Assembly: GCF_004353825.1 (NCBI RefSeq)
Contig: NZ_SMNA01000012.1
Location: 62,001 to 126,000 of the forward strand
Length of the DNA: 64,000 nt
Source: Occultella glacieicola
GTDB lineage: Bacteria; Actinomycetota; Actinomycetes; Actinomycetales; Beutenbergiaceae
Direction of reading: 5' to 3'
The position numbers and the translations under genes are program-made. A model generated the notes under the pieces. The model saw only the letters and a list, made by a program, of their open reading frames with translations, was not told where the DNA came from and searched no databases. This document shows, one piece after another, positions 1 through 8,256 of the stretch. The number at the start of each line of letters is the position of its first letter. The first letter of the stretch is position 1.

Positions 1-732
1 CAGCGCTCCCCGCAGCAGCCCGCAGCCGTAGGCGGCCGCGTCGATGCGGGCCATGTTCAGCCCGTCCATCATCCCCGCGAACCCCTCCACGTCGAGACGG
101 TCGGCGGCGGGCACGGACACGTCGGTGAAGTGCAGCTCCCCGTTCGGCATCCCGCGGAACCCCGAGAGCTCCGGACCCGGGCGGCCGGACGCGCCGGGGC
201 TGGACATGTCGACCACGAGCGCGACCATCGGCGCGTCCCGGTCGGCGGAGCCGACCTTGGCGAGAACGATCGCGAAGTCCGCGACCGGGGCGAACCCCAC
301 CCAACACTTGCCGCCGTTGAGGACGTACCGGTCGCCGTCGGGCATCGCGACGGTCTGCAGACCCCGCACGTCGGTGCCGGCCTCGGGCTCGGTGATCGCG
401 AACGACCCGAACGTGCGCCCGGCGAGCGTCGGCTCCAGCCACCGTTCGACCAGGTGGGCGGGTGCGTACTTGCCGAGCAGGTAGGTGCTCAGCCGGGTCC
501 CGGCGACCAGGAGCGCGACCGCCGGGGAGTGCGCCGCGAGTGACATCGAGACCTCGCAGGCGGTCTCGATCCGGGTCGGGTCGGGCCGGCCCCCCGGTCC
601 GGCGAGGATCCGCTGCAGCCCGAGGGCGGCGGCCCGCTCGATCAGGTCGGGTGGGATGTTTGCGTCGCGGTCGATCGCCTGCGCTCGCGGGGCGACCTCG
701 GCGTCGATGAAGGTTTCCAGTCCAGGGATCAT
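1..732 (-). CDS. Acyl-CoA dehydrogenase, C-terminal part cut by window edge
   Basis: FAD-dependent oxidation of an acyl-CoA to the 2,3-enoyl-CoA is the family reaction. The 244 visible residues cover the N-terminal helical domain and the central beta domain; residues 111-121 read FAITEPEAGTD, the family signature next to the flavin. The C-terminal helical domain with the catalytic base lies outside the window, so the substrate class cannot be judged. The ATG at 732 overlaps the stop of the MaoC gene by four bases (ATGA), so it is translationally coupled as the last visible gene of a long leftward operon that begins at 6438. Family call is firm; substrate unknown. Confidence 0.93.
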   Translation of the reverse strand, partial: MIPGLETFIDAEVAPRAQAIDRDANIPPDLIERAAALGLQRILAGPGGRPDPTRIETACEVSMSLAAHSPAVALLVAGTRLSTYLLGKYAPAHLVERWLEPTLAGRTFGSFAITEPEAGTDVRGLQTVAMPDGDRYVLNGGKCWVGFAPVADFAIVLAKVGSADRDAPMVALVVDMSSPGASGRPGPELSGFRGMPNGELHFTDVSVPAADRLDVEGFAGMMDGLNMARIDAAAYGCGLLRGAL

Positions 733-1181
733 GAGGCACCGCCGGTCTCCGGGTAGCAGTACAGGATGTGGGTCCCGACCAGGACGAGCTCCTCGCCCCG
801 CCGGGTGGTCACGCGCATCTCGGCGAGGGCCTGATGCCGGCCCGGGTCCACGGACGCGACCGTGTACTCGACCCGGACCGTGTCCCCGAGGAAGACCGGG
901 CGGATGAACCGCACCCGGTCGTAGCCGTAGGAGACCGCGGTCACGCCGTGCTCGTCGCACAGCCGCGCGGCCGCCGTGGACGTGAGCGCGAGCACGAGGC
1001 TGCCGTGGGCGATCCGGCGCCCCTGCGGGCGCTCCTGCATGTACTCCTCGTCGATGTGCTGGGGCGCGAGGTCGCCGGTGATCCCGGCGAACAGGCCCAC
1101 GTCGGCCTCGGTGACGGTCTTGCGGAAGACGACCGAGGCGCCGACGGCGGGGAGCCCGTCGCGCAGTCCGGTGGCACTCAT
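729..1181 (-). CDS. MaoC-like (R)-specific enoyl-CoA hydratase
   Basis: 150-residue single hot-dog-fold hydratase. It carries the hydratase-2 pattern: Asp37 and His42 in GDLAPQH and the following AHG turn at 58-60, the residues that in this family activate water for addition to an enoyl-CoA. The frame is open further upstream, but ATG 1181 overlaps the stop of the CoA-transferase gene (ATGA) and gives the normal length, so it is taken as the start. It lies between a family III CoA-transferase and an acyl-CoA dehydrogenase, fitting a route that activates an acid, oxidises it and hydrates the product. Mesaconyl-CoA or methyl-branched acyl-CoA hydratases are possible alternatives. Confidence 0.88.
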   Translation of the reverse strand: MSATGLRDGLPAVGASVVFRKTVTEADVGLFAGITGDLAPQHIDEEYMQERPQGRRIAHGSLVLALTSTAAARLCDEHGVTAVSYGYDRVRFIRPVFLGDTVRVEYTVASVDPGRHQALAEMRVTTRRGEELVLVGTHILYCYPETGGAS

Positions 1182-2389
1182 GCGCTCACTCGCTCGGGTC
1201 GTCCGGCGCCGACGGCGCCGCGGGCGAGGAGCGCGTCGTAGTCGTCGGCGAGGCCGAGTTCGGCGAGCACCTCGCCGGTGTGCTCGCCCAGCAGCGGCGC
1301 GGGACGACGGGCGGGCAGTTGGCCGCCGTCCAGGGTGATCGGGTTGCCGACCAGGTCCAGGCGGCCCGCCTCGGGGTGGTCCACCTGCAGGCGGCGGCTC
1401 GGCCAGGCGACCATCGGGTCCGCCGTCATCGCGGGGTAGTCGTTCACCGGTGCGCACCAGACCCCGGCCGCGTCGAGTGCGGCGAGGCAGTCCGCCGTGC
1501 GTAGCCGCGCCACGATCTCGCCGACCCGGGCGTTCAGCTCGTCGCGGCGCTGGGTCGCGGCGTCCTTGTCCGGGAACTCGGCGAGCAGGTCCGGCCGGCC
1601 CAGCCCCTCGGCCAGCGCCGCCATCGTGGTCAGGGAGATCGCGACGTGCCCGTCCAGGGTGGCGTGGACGCCGTACGGGGCCTCGATCGAGGCGCTGCCG
1701 GGCACGGTCGGGCGCTCCGGGACCTCACCGGAGTTGAGGGCGGTGACCACCTCCTGGGTGGTCTGGTGCAGCATGGCGCCGACCAGGTCGACCTCGATCA
1801 GCCGGCCCTGCCCGGTGGCGCCGCGCTCAACGAGGGCGGCGGCGGCGCCGAGGGCGAGCATGGTCGCGGCGTGCACATCGGCCACGAACGGCCCGGCCGG
1901 CGTCGGGTCGGAGGCCCGGGTGCCGGTCAGCCAGAGGGCCCCGGTCCGAGCCTGGGCGAGCAGGTCCTGGCCGGGCATCCGCTGGTCCGCGGCATGCGGG
2001 CCGTACCCGGACGCCGAGCAGTACACGAGCCGGGGGTTCAGCGCGTGCACCCGGTCCCAGCCGAGGCCGAGCCGGTCCATCACCCCGGGCCGGAAGTTCT
2101 GCACCAGCACGTCGGCCGTCTCGACCAGCCGCAGGGCCACCCGCAGTCCGTCGGGGTCCTTCAGGTTGACGGCGACCGACCGCTTGTTGCGGTTCATCGC
2201 GAGGAACTGCGAACTGTGCCCGTTCAGGAAGGTGGTGCCGGACTGGCGGCCGCGCTCACCGCCGTCGACCGCCTCGACCTTGATCACGTCGGCGCCGAGG
2301 TCGGCAAGCATCTCGGCAGCCCAGGGGCCCTGCATCATGTGGGCGAAGTCGAGGACCCGGATGCCCTCGAGGGGAAGCGTGTGCGTCAT
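1178..2389 (-). CDS. Family III CoA-transferase (CaiB/BaiF type)
   Basis: 403 residues, the usual size for formyl-CoA transferase/CaiB relatives, which move CoA between carboxylic acids through an aspartyl-CoA intermediate. The N-terminus reads LEGIRVLDFAHMMQGPWA and continues with LADLGADVIKVE, both family hallmarks; Asp171 in GPFVADVHA matches the position of the catalytic aspartate. Start ATG 2389 follows the crotonase gene by 11 bases and the stop overlaps the MaoC start. It probably activates the acid that the importer of this operon brings in, using a CoA thioester made later in the route as donor; that is inference. Confidence 0.93.
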   Translation of the reverse strand: MTHTLPLEGIRVLDFAHMMQGPWAAEMLADLGADVIKVEAVDGGERGRQSGTTFLNGHSSQFLAMNRNKRSVAVNLKDPDGLRVALRLVETADVLVQNFRPGVMDRLGLGWDRVHALNPRLVYCSASGYGPHAADQRMPGQDLLAQARTGALWLTGTRASDPTPAGPFVADVHAATMLALGAAAALVERGATGQGRLIEVDLVGAMLHQTTQEVVTALNSGEVPERPTVPGSASIEAPYGVHATLDGHVAISLTTMAALAEGLGRPDLLAEFPDKDAATQRRDELNARVGEIVARLRTADCLAALDAAGVWCAPVNDYPAMTADPMVAWPSRRLQVDHPEAGRLDLVGNPITLDGGQLPARRPAPLLGEHTGEVLAELGLADDYDALLARGAVGAGRPERVSA

Positions 2390-2400
2390 GGGTGGCGTCC

Positions 2401-3174
2401 TCAGGCGTCGATGAAGGTCGGCAGGCGCTTGGCGAGGAAGGCGCTGGTGCCCTCCTGCAGGTCGCGGGTGGGCAGGGTCTCGTCGATGAGCGCCTCGAGG
2501 GCGCGGCGCACCTTCGGCAGCCCGGCCGTGACGAGTTCCTCGTTGAGGAACCGCTTCGTCAGCCGTTGTGCGTGCGGGGAGGCGGTGCGGATCCGGGCGA
2601 TGGTCTCCTCGAGCTCGAACTCGAGGTCCTGGTCGGGCACCACCCGGTTGACGAGGCCGAAGCGCGGGGCGTCGACGGCGCTCACCCAGTCCATCTCGAA
2701 CGCCATCTCAGCGGCGAGCTTGCGCCCGCTCTCGTGGGCGGCGACCCCGACCTGGACGGTCGGCCAGGCGCCGATGCGGCCCTCGGGCAGGGCGAACCGG
2801 GCGGACTCGGCGGCGATGGCCAGGTCGGAGACCAGGACCAGCTCGCAGCCGCCGCCCACGGCCAGTCCGTTGACGGCGGCGATCACCGGGTACGGGTGGG
2901 TCGCGATCGCGGTCATGGTGCCGAGCAGCCCGCCGATGAAGAAGTCATGGGCGCGCTGGCGGGTGGTGTGCTCGGCGAAGGTCGCGATGTCATCGCCCGC
3001 GCAGAAGGCCCGGCCGGTGCCCGTCAGGACCACGGGCCCGGGTGCCTCCTCCGCGGCCCGCGTCAGCGCCGCGGTGATCCCGTGCCAGCCGTCCAGGTCC
3101 AGCGCGTTGAGCTTGCCGGGGCGGTCGATCGTGATCCGGGCGGTGTCGCCGCGGACCTCGTACCTGACGTACAT
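2401..3174 (-). CDS. Enoyl-CoA hydratase/isomerase family protein
   Basis: 257-residue crotonase-fold protein. The two oxyanion-hole strands are visible (FCAGDD at 58-62 and VGGGCE at 106-111), and Glu131 in LPEGRIG aligns with the first catalytic glutamate of hydratases. It shares the unusual RIGAWPTV string with the crotonase encoded at 8253-9056, so the two are paralogues on opposite sides of the shared control region. Start ATG 3174 is preceded by GAGGAG at good spacing. A longer reading from GTG 3225, which overlaps the permease stop as GTGA, is possible and would add 17 residues. Activity could be hydratase, isomerase or hydrolase. Confidence 0.88.
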   Translation of the reverse strand: MYVRYEVRGDTARITIDRPGKLNALDLDGWHGITAALTRAAEEAPGPVVLTGTGRAFCAGDDIATFAEHTTRQRAHDFFIGGLLGTMTAIATHPYPVIAAVNGLAVGGGCELVLVSDLAIAAESARFALPEGRIGAWPTVQVGVAAHESGRKLAAEMAFEMDWVSAVDAPRFGLVNRVVPDQDLEFELEETIARIRTASPHAQRLTKRFLNEELVTAGLPKVRRALEALIDETLPTRDLQEGTSAFLAKRLPTFIDA

Positions 3175-3221
3175 CTGTCGTTGCTCCTCATCGTGGTCGA
3201 GCTCGGTCGTGTCGGTGGTGC

Positions 3222-4058
3222 TCACTTGATCGCCCCCGCGCCCCAGCCGGCGATCAGGTACTTCTGCAGATACAGGAACGCGAGCAGAACCGGCAGGCTG
3301 ACCAGGGCCGCGGCGGCCATCAGCAGCGGCCAGTCCTGCAGGCTCGCGTTCTGCAGGTCGTGCAGCGCGACCGGCAGGGTCTTCATGTTCGTGTCCGTGA
3401 TCAAAACCCGGGCGAACAGGTAGTCCTCCCAGGCGAGCAGGAAGGTGAACACGGAGACGGCGATGATCCCGGGGGTCGCCTGGGGCAGGATCACGTACCA
3501 GGCGCTCTTGACCCGGTTCGCGCCGTCGAGGAACGCGGCCTCCTCGAGCTCCTTGGGGATCGCGTTGAAGAACGGACGCAGCAACCACATGCTGAACGGG
3601 ACCCCGAACGAGGCGTACGCCAGGATCATGCCCGCGTAGGTGTTGATCAGGCCCATGTCACGGAACAGCCCGTACAGGGGCACGACCACCACGATCGGGG
3701 CGAACGTGTACGCGTACAGGATCGCGGTGGTGAAGGCGCGGCTGCCGGGGAACCGGAACCGGGTGAGCCCGTAGGCGGCCATCGCCGAGACCGCGATCGA
3801 CAGCAGTGTGGCGCCGGTGGAGATGATCAGGCTGTTCTTGGCGAAGGTCAGGAATCCGGTGCTCTCCAGGAGTCTGCCGTAGGCGCCGAAGTCCGGTGCC
3901 GTGGTGAAGAACCGCGGCGGGTTGGAGAAGAGCTCGGTGCCCGGCTTCACGGACGTGAGCACCATCCAGTAGAACGGGAACAGGTTCACGGCCAGGACGA
4001 TCAGGATCCCGATGCCCAGGATCCAGCGGGGCTGCGCGAGGCGCTTGAGGGTGGTCAT
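3222..4058 (-). CDS. CUT1 ABC importer permease, MalG/LacG type
   Basis: 278-residue inner-membrane permease with six predicted helices; the N-terminus places one helix around residues 13-32 followed by the SVKPG turn typical of MalG-like subunits. The ATPase-docking loop EEAAFLDGAN is present, and the protein ends in the common GAGAIK tail. ATG 4058 overlaps the stop of the partner permease (ATGA), which rules out the longer upstream frame. It forms the importer with the permease at 4055-4996 and the lipoprotein at 5068-6438. CUT1 members move oligosaccharides, sugar acids or glycerol-phosphate diesters, so the cargo is not fixed by sequence. Confidence 0.93.
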   Translation of the reverse strand: MTTLKRLAQPRWILGIGILIVLAVNLFPFYWMVLTSVKPGTELFSNPPRFFTTAPDFGAYGRLLESTGFLTFAKNSLIISTGATLLSIAVSAMAAYGLTRFRFPGSRAFTTAILYAYTFAPIVVVVPLYGLFRDMGLINTYAGMILAYASFGVPFSMWLLRPFFNAIPKELEEAAFLDGANRVKSAWYVILPQATPGIIAVSVFTFLLAWEDYLFARVLITDTNMKTLPVALHDLQNASLQDWPLLMAAAALVSLPVLLAFLYLQKYLIAGWGAGAIK

Positions 4059-4996
4059 TCGGTCTCCTCCGAACGTCGGTGCATGGTCCGCAGGTAGACC
4101 GTGGTGAAGATGACCAGGAGCCCGAACATCACCATCGCGAGGGTCGCTCCGGCACCGAGGCGGGACTCCCCGAAGATGGTCTGGAAGGTCAGCAGGGGCA
4201 GGGTCCGGACCTCCTGCCCAGTGCCCGCGAACAGGTAGACGATGTCGAACTTGGTGAACATGAACATGAACCGCAGCAGCACCAGGGTGAGCAGCACCGG
4301 GCTGAGCTCGGGCAGGATGATCGCCCAGAACCGGCGCCAGGGCCCGGCGCCGTCGACGGTCGCCGCCTCGATGATCGACAGGTCGATCGTCTGCAGCCGC
4401 GCGAGCACGCTGATCACCACGAACGGGGTGTACATCCACACCGAGACCACCACGAGCGAGACGAAGATCCAGGTGGGACTGAGCAGGTTGACCTGGTCGG
4501 CGCCGGGGATCACGTTGCGCACGATCCAGGAGTAGGCGCCGTTGTTCGGTTCGAGCAGCCACCGCCAGACCAGCGCGACGATGATCGCCGGGATCATGTA
4601 GGGCGCGATCGCGATCAGCCGGACCAGGCCGCGGGCCCGGAACTTCTGGTGCATCAGCAGGGCCACGACCACGCCGAGGGCGAGCTGGATGGCCACGGTG
4701 AGGGTCGCGTAGACGACGGTGGTGCGCAGGCTCTGCCAGAACTGCGGTGAGGCGGCCAGGTCGGCGAAGTTGCCGAGGCCGACGTCATTGATGCGGGGCA
4801 GGTAGGCGTGCGCGTCGGTCAGGCTGAGGCGCGCCAGGTAGGCGATCGGCACGGCGATCACGCCGATCACCAGGACTGCGGAGGGCAGGACCAGGAGCAC
4901 GCCCCAGAACCACTGGGGCATCCGCGGCTTGCGGGCGGGCTTCACGGGCGGTGGCGAGGTGCCGGCCTCGGCACGCACAGGGGTGTCGGTGAGCAT
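4055..4996 (-). CDS. CUT1 ABC importer permease, MalF/LacF type
   Basis: 313-residue permease with a proline-rich cytoplasmic N-terminus (about residues 1-28), a first helix at about 30-52, then the five-helix transport domain. The EAATVDGAG motif for contact with the ATPase is present. ATG 4996 was chosen because GAGGA lies 6 bases before it; an upstream in-frame ATG has no such site and would extend into the stem-loop at 5024-5061. The partner permease overlaps its 3' end by four bases. No ATPase gene accompanies the importer. Confidence 0.92.
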   Translation of the reverse strand: MLTDTPVRAEAGTSPPPVKPARKPRMPQWFWGVLLVLPSAVLVIGVIAVPIAYLARLSLTDAHAYLPRINDVGLGNFADLAASPQFWQSLRTTVVYATLTVAIQLALGVVVALLMHQKFRARGLVRLIAIAPYMIPAIIVALVWRWLLEPNNGAYSWIVRNVIPGADQVNLLSPTWIFVSLVVVSVWMYTPFVVISVLARLQTIDLSIIEAATVDGAGPWRRFWAIILPELSPVLLTLVLLRFMFMFTKFDIVYLFAGTGQEVRTLPLLTFQTIFGESRLGAGATLAMVMFGLLVIFTTVYLRTMHRRSEETE

Positions 4997-5023
4997 GGGA
5001 TTCCTCGGGGAGGTCGCGTCGAT

Positions 5024-5061
5024 CCGGTGTGGTCCCGACCTGCTGGCCGGGACCACACCGG
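5024..5061 (-). promoter_or_regulatory. Intercistronic stem-loop between binding protein and permease
   Basis: Perfect 14-bp inverted repeat, CCGGTGTGGTCCCG at 5024-5037 and its complement at 5048-5061, with a 10-base loop. It fills the gap between the stop of the solute-binding protein (5068) and the start of the first permease (4996). No run of T follows, so it is more likely an mRNA-stabilising or partially terminating structure than a full terminator. Similar hairpins occupy the same gap at 43068-43099 and 61782-61813. Confidence 0.85.
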
Positions 5062-5067
5062 CTGGAC

Positions 5068-6438
5068 TCAGTCCTGGTACTGCGGGGACAGCAGCTCGTC
5101 GGCCCGCTGCTGGGCGGTGGCGGCGGCCTCGGCGGGATCCCCGCCGCTCTCGACCACCTCCATGACCATGTCGACGAGGATCCCGGAGCCGTAGAGGTCG
5201 CTGAGATAGGGCAGCTGCATCTCCTCCGGGCTGGTCACCATCAGCGGGTAGGCACGGCCGGAGTCGAGGGCCTCACGCTGCACGTCGATCCAGAAGTCCC
5301 AGTTCTGCACCTCGGGCAGCGCCTGCCACTCGGGGTCCTCGAACATCGAGGGCATCACCGGCAGCAGCTGGGTGGGCACGGTGCCGATCCAGCTGAGGTA
5401 GTTGTCGTGCTCGTAGAAGAACTTCAGGAAGTCGACCGTCGCGTCGGCGTCCGGGGAGTCCTTGAACACCACGAACGGCTCCGCGTCGAGCTGGGTGATC
5501 CAGTCGTCACCCGAGGGCCCGATCGGGCGGGGTCCGTAGACCTGGATGTCCTCACCCGGCACGAGGTCGGGAGCCTGCTCCTGGAACGTGTAGACGGCCC
5601 GACCGAACGAGTAGATCGTCGCGGCGTCGCCGTTGGCCAGCCCGCTGAGGCTGTCCGCGTACGCCGCCGAGGACCACTGCGGGGAGAGCAGGCCGGAGTC
5701 CTTGAGCTCCTTCCAGTACTCGAGCACCTCGATCATCTGCGGGGTGTCGATGGTGACGTGACCGTCCTCGTCGAAGAGCGTGCCGCCGTTCGAACCGAGC
5801 CAGAGGTAGACCTCCTCGTTCACGTTGTGCGCGGCGGACCCGGCGAGCAGCAGCGGGGAGACGCCGGGGTTGGCCTCGGCCACGGCGGTCCACTGCTCGA
5901 TGGATTCCTCCCACGTGGTCACGTCCGCGGGCGTGCCGGCGTCCGGCGCGTTCGCGTAGAGGTCGGCCCGGTAGGTGGTGGTGTCCGTGCCCCAGGCGTG
6001 CACGATGCCGTAGCTGTGCCCGTCCTCGAGCTCGAACATCTCCTGCAGCTGGGGCAGGTAGTCGCCGTCGAGGGACTCGACCACCTCGTCCAGCGGGAGC
6101 AGCAGGTCCTGGCCGTAGAGCGTGCGCACGAACATGGGCTCGACGTGCGTGATCTCGGGCAGGTCGCCGGCGGCCAGCGCGGCCTGGAACTTGACCTGCA
6201 GGTCACCCCAGCCGACCGTCTCCTGGATGATCTCGACGCCGGGGTTGGCGGCCTCGTACTCGTCGATGATCGCCTGCATCGCCTCCACCGTGATCGGTGT
6301 CGACTCGGTGTGCCAGAGGTTGATCGTGGCGGTGCCGTCGCCGCCGTCGTCACCGCCGGACGAGCCACCGGAGCACGCGGTCAGTGCGGCGACGCTGGCG
6401 ATCGCCAGCGTCGTCACCAAGCGGGCTTTGCTTCGCAT
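5068..6438 (-). CDS. Extracellular solute-binding lipoprotein, CUT1 family 1
   Basis: 456-residue binding protein. A short positively charged start (MRSKAR), a hydrophobic stretch and the lipobox LTAC with Cys22 mark it as a membrane-anchored lipoprotein; a Gly/Ser/Asp linker follows. The mature part begins with INLWHTE, a typical first strand of family 1 (MalE-like) proteins. AAGGAGG stands 6 bases before ATG 6438, which settles the start against a longer frame. It is the first gene of the leftward operon; its ligand probably feeds the CoA-dependent enzymes encoded further on, which would be unusual for this transporter class. Confidence 0.93.
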   Translation of the reverse strand: MRSKARLVTTLAIASVAALTACSGGSSGGDDGGDGTATINLWHTESTPITVEAMQAIIDEYEAANPGVEIIQETVGWGDLQVKFQAALAAGDLPEITHVEPMFVRTLYGQDLLLPLDEVVESLDGDYLPQLQEMFELEDGHSYGIVHAWGTDTTTYRADLYANAPDAGTPADVTTWEESIEQWTAVAEANPGVSPLLLAGSAAHNVNEEVYLWLGSNGGTLFDEDGHVTIDTPQMIEVLEYWKELKDSGLLSPQWSSAAYADSLSGLANGDAATIYSFGRAVYTFQEQAPDLVPGEDIQVYGPRPIGPSGDDWITQLDAEPFVVFKDSPDADATVDFLKFFYEHDNYLSWIGTVPTQLLPVMPSMFEDPEWQALPEVQNWDFWIDVQREALDSGRAYPLMVTSPEEMQLPYLSDLYGSGILVDMVMEVVESGGDPAEAAATAQQRADELLSPQYQD

Positions 6439-6551
6439 ACGGCCTCCTTGCCGGGTTGGTTTCCGGGAGCGTCGCCGTGCGACTCGAGGTCGGCGGTGAC
6501 ATCTCCCGGGCCCTCCATCTCGGAGTTGGGAGGGCTTCGCGGCACACTCTG

Positions 6552-6675
6552 TAACACCGGTTTCCATCTGTCAAGTGGTCACATCAATCGAGTTTCCGGT
6601 GAGTTGGCACTGCCGCAGGCGCCGGCGCTCGCCGGAAGAGCGTCGGCTTGACAGACCCGATGGAAACCGGTGTTA
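6552..6675. promoter_or_regulatory. Paired inverted operators in divergent control region
   Basis: The 17-mer TAACACCGGTTTCCATC occurs at 6552-6568 and, inverted, at 6659-6675. Each copy is flanked on its outer-promoter side by TTGACA or its complement: TTGACA at 6648-6653 reading right and TGTCAA at 6569-6574 reading left. The two copies therefore sit in equivalent positions of the two divergent promoters. A repressor of the GntR or LacI kind is the obvious candidate, but no such gene adjoins the region. Apart from these sites the 267-bp gap 6439-6705 holds no gene. Confidence 0.85.
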
Positions 6676-6676
6676 T
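6648..6676 (+). promoter_or_regulatory. Promoter of the CoA-transferase operon
   Basis: A perfect -35 TTGACA (6648-6653), a 17-base spacer and TGTTAT (6671-6676) form a good housekeeping-type promoter. The right-hand operator copy (6659-6675) covers the spacer and most of the -10, so binding there should block polymerase. The gene starts 30 bases after the -10. Confidence 0.75.
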
Positions 6677-6705
6677 ATGTCGAGCCCAGATTCGGAAGGA
6701 CCCCC

Positions 6706-8256
6706 ATGCGAGCAGAGCTGCTCTCCGTCGACGCCGCCGCGGCATTGCTGGCCGACGGCGCCACGGTCGCCCTGGCGGCCAACGGTGGCGGGATGCTCGA
6801 GCCGACCGAGCTCATCGGCGCGATCGAGCGCCGCTTCCTGGACACCGCCTCCCCCCGGGACCTACACGTGGTGCACGCCCTCGGCGCCGGCGACCGCGCC
6901 ACCCGCGGCCTGAACGGCTTCGCCCACGAGGGCATGGTCCGGCGGGTCACCGGCGGGCACTGGACCTGGTCCCCCGCGATGATGCGCCTGGCCGCCGAGG
7001 AGAAGATCGAGGCGTACACGATGCCCGCCGGCGTGATCACGCACCTGCTGCGCGAGTCCGGGGCGCGCCGCCCCGGACTGATCACCCGCACCGGCCTGCA
7101 CACGTTCGCCGACCCACGCCTGAAGGGGTGCCGCGCCAATGCCAGCGCACGGGACGCCGTCGTCGACGTGCTCGAGCTGGACGGCGCCGAATACCTGCGC
7201 TACCGCCCGTTGCACGTCGACGTCGCCCTGATCCGCGGCACCGAGGTGGACGAGCGCGGGAACATCGGCGCCGACGCCGAGCCCGCGACCCTCGACGCCC
7301 TGGAGTGCGCGCAGGCCGCCCGGGGCTCCGGCGGCATCGTGATCGTCCAGGTCAAACGCCGCACCGCGGCGCCGCTGGACCCGCGCCGGGTGTTCATCCC
7401 GGCCGCGCTCGTCGACCACGTCGTGGTCGTGCCCGAGCAGCGCCAGACCTACCTCACCGAGGAGGACCACACCCTCTTCGACCCCGCACCGGCGCTTCCC
7501 GAGGGCGTCCCGGCCCGCTTCCTCGACCCGATCCGGGCCGTCGTGGCCCGCCGGGCCGCGCTGGAGGTGCGCGCCGGTGACGTGCTCAACCTCGGCTTCG
7601 GCATGAGCGCCGACGTCGCCGCCGCCCTGCGCGAGGAGGGTCGCCTGCACGAGGTGACCCTCGCCGTCGAGCAGGGTCTCTACGACGGCACCCCGGAACT
7701 GGGCGACCTGTTCGGGATGTCCGTGGGGCCGTCCGCCCGGGTGAGTTCCGCCGTCCAGTTCGACACGTTCGCGACCGGGATCATCGACACCACCTGCCTC
7801 GGCATGGCTCAGGCGGACGCCCACGGCAACGTCAACGTGTCCGCGTTCGGCGGCAAGGTGATGGGCCCGGGCGGCTTCGTCGACATCAGCCAGTACGCCC
7901 GCACGTCGGTCTTCTGCGGCGCCTTCAGCGCCAAGGGCCTGCAGATCGAACTGGACGACGGCGCAGTCCGCCTCGTGCGCGAGGGTGCGGTCCCCAAGTT
8001 CGTCGCCGACGTCGACGACGTCACCTTCTCCGGGCACCTCGCCGCCCGCGAGGGCCGGCGCGCCCTGTACGTCACCGAACGCTGCGTGTTCGAGCTGACC
8101 CCCGAGGGACTCGCGCTGACCGAGGTGGCGCCCGGGATCGACCTCGAGCGCGACATCCTCGCGCGCCTGCCCTGGCGGCCGATCATCCGGGACCTGCGCC
8201 CGATGCCCGCCGCCGTCTTCGCCCCCATCGACCCCGTGCTGCAGGAGCAACCGTGA
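6706..8256 (+). CDS. Family I CoA-transferase, fused alpha and beta domains
   Basis: 516 residues, matching single-chain acetate/propionate/3-oxoacid CoA-transferases in which the A and B subunits are fused. Glu322 in AVEQGLYDG sits where this family has its catalytic glutamate, which forms the enzyme-CoA thioester. ATG 6706 follows GGAAGGA by 5 bases; the frame opens earlier at 6670, but that start would overlap the promoter. The stop overlaps the next gene as GTGA. With the family III transferase on the other side of the control region, the locus has two unrelated CoA-transferases, perhaps one for entry of the substrate and one for release or recycling of the product. Confidence 0.9.
   Translation: MRAELLSVDAAAALLADGATVALAANGGGMLEPTELIGAIERRFLDTASPRDLHVVHALGAGDRATRGLNGFAHEGMVRRVTGGHWTWSPAMMRLAAEEKIEAYTMPAGVITHLLRESGARRPGLITRTGLHTFADPRLKGCRANASARDAVVDVLELDGAEYLRYRPLHVDVALIRGTEVDERGNIGADAEPATLDALECAQAARGSGGIVIVQVKRRTAAPLDPRRVFIPAALVDHVVVVPEQRQTYLTEEDHTLFDPAPALPEGVPARFLDPIRAVVARRAALEVRAGDVLNLGFGMSADVAAALREEGRLHEVTLAVEQGLYDGTPELGDLFGMSVGPSARVSSAVQFDTFATGIIDTTCLGMAQADAHGNVNVSAFGGKVMGPGGFVDISQYARTSVFCGAFSAKGLQIELDDGAVRLVREGAVPKFVADVDDVTFSGHLAAREGRRALYVTERCVFELTPEGLALTEVAPGIDLERDILARLPWRPIIRDLRPMPAAVFAPIDPVLQEQP

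Noticed and set aside
1646-3229. 527-codon plus-strand frame across the CoA-transferase and crotonase genes
   Set aside because: Spans the boundary of two well-supported minus-strand genes and has no family features; shadow frame.
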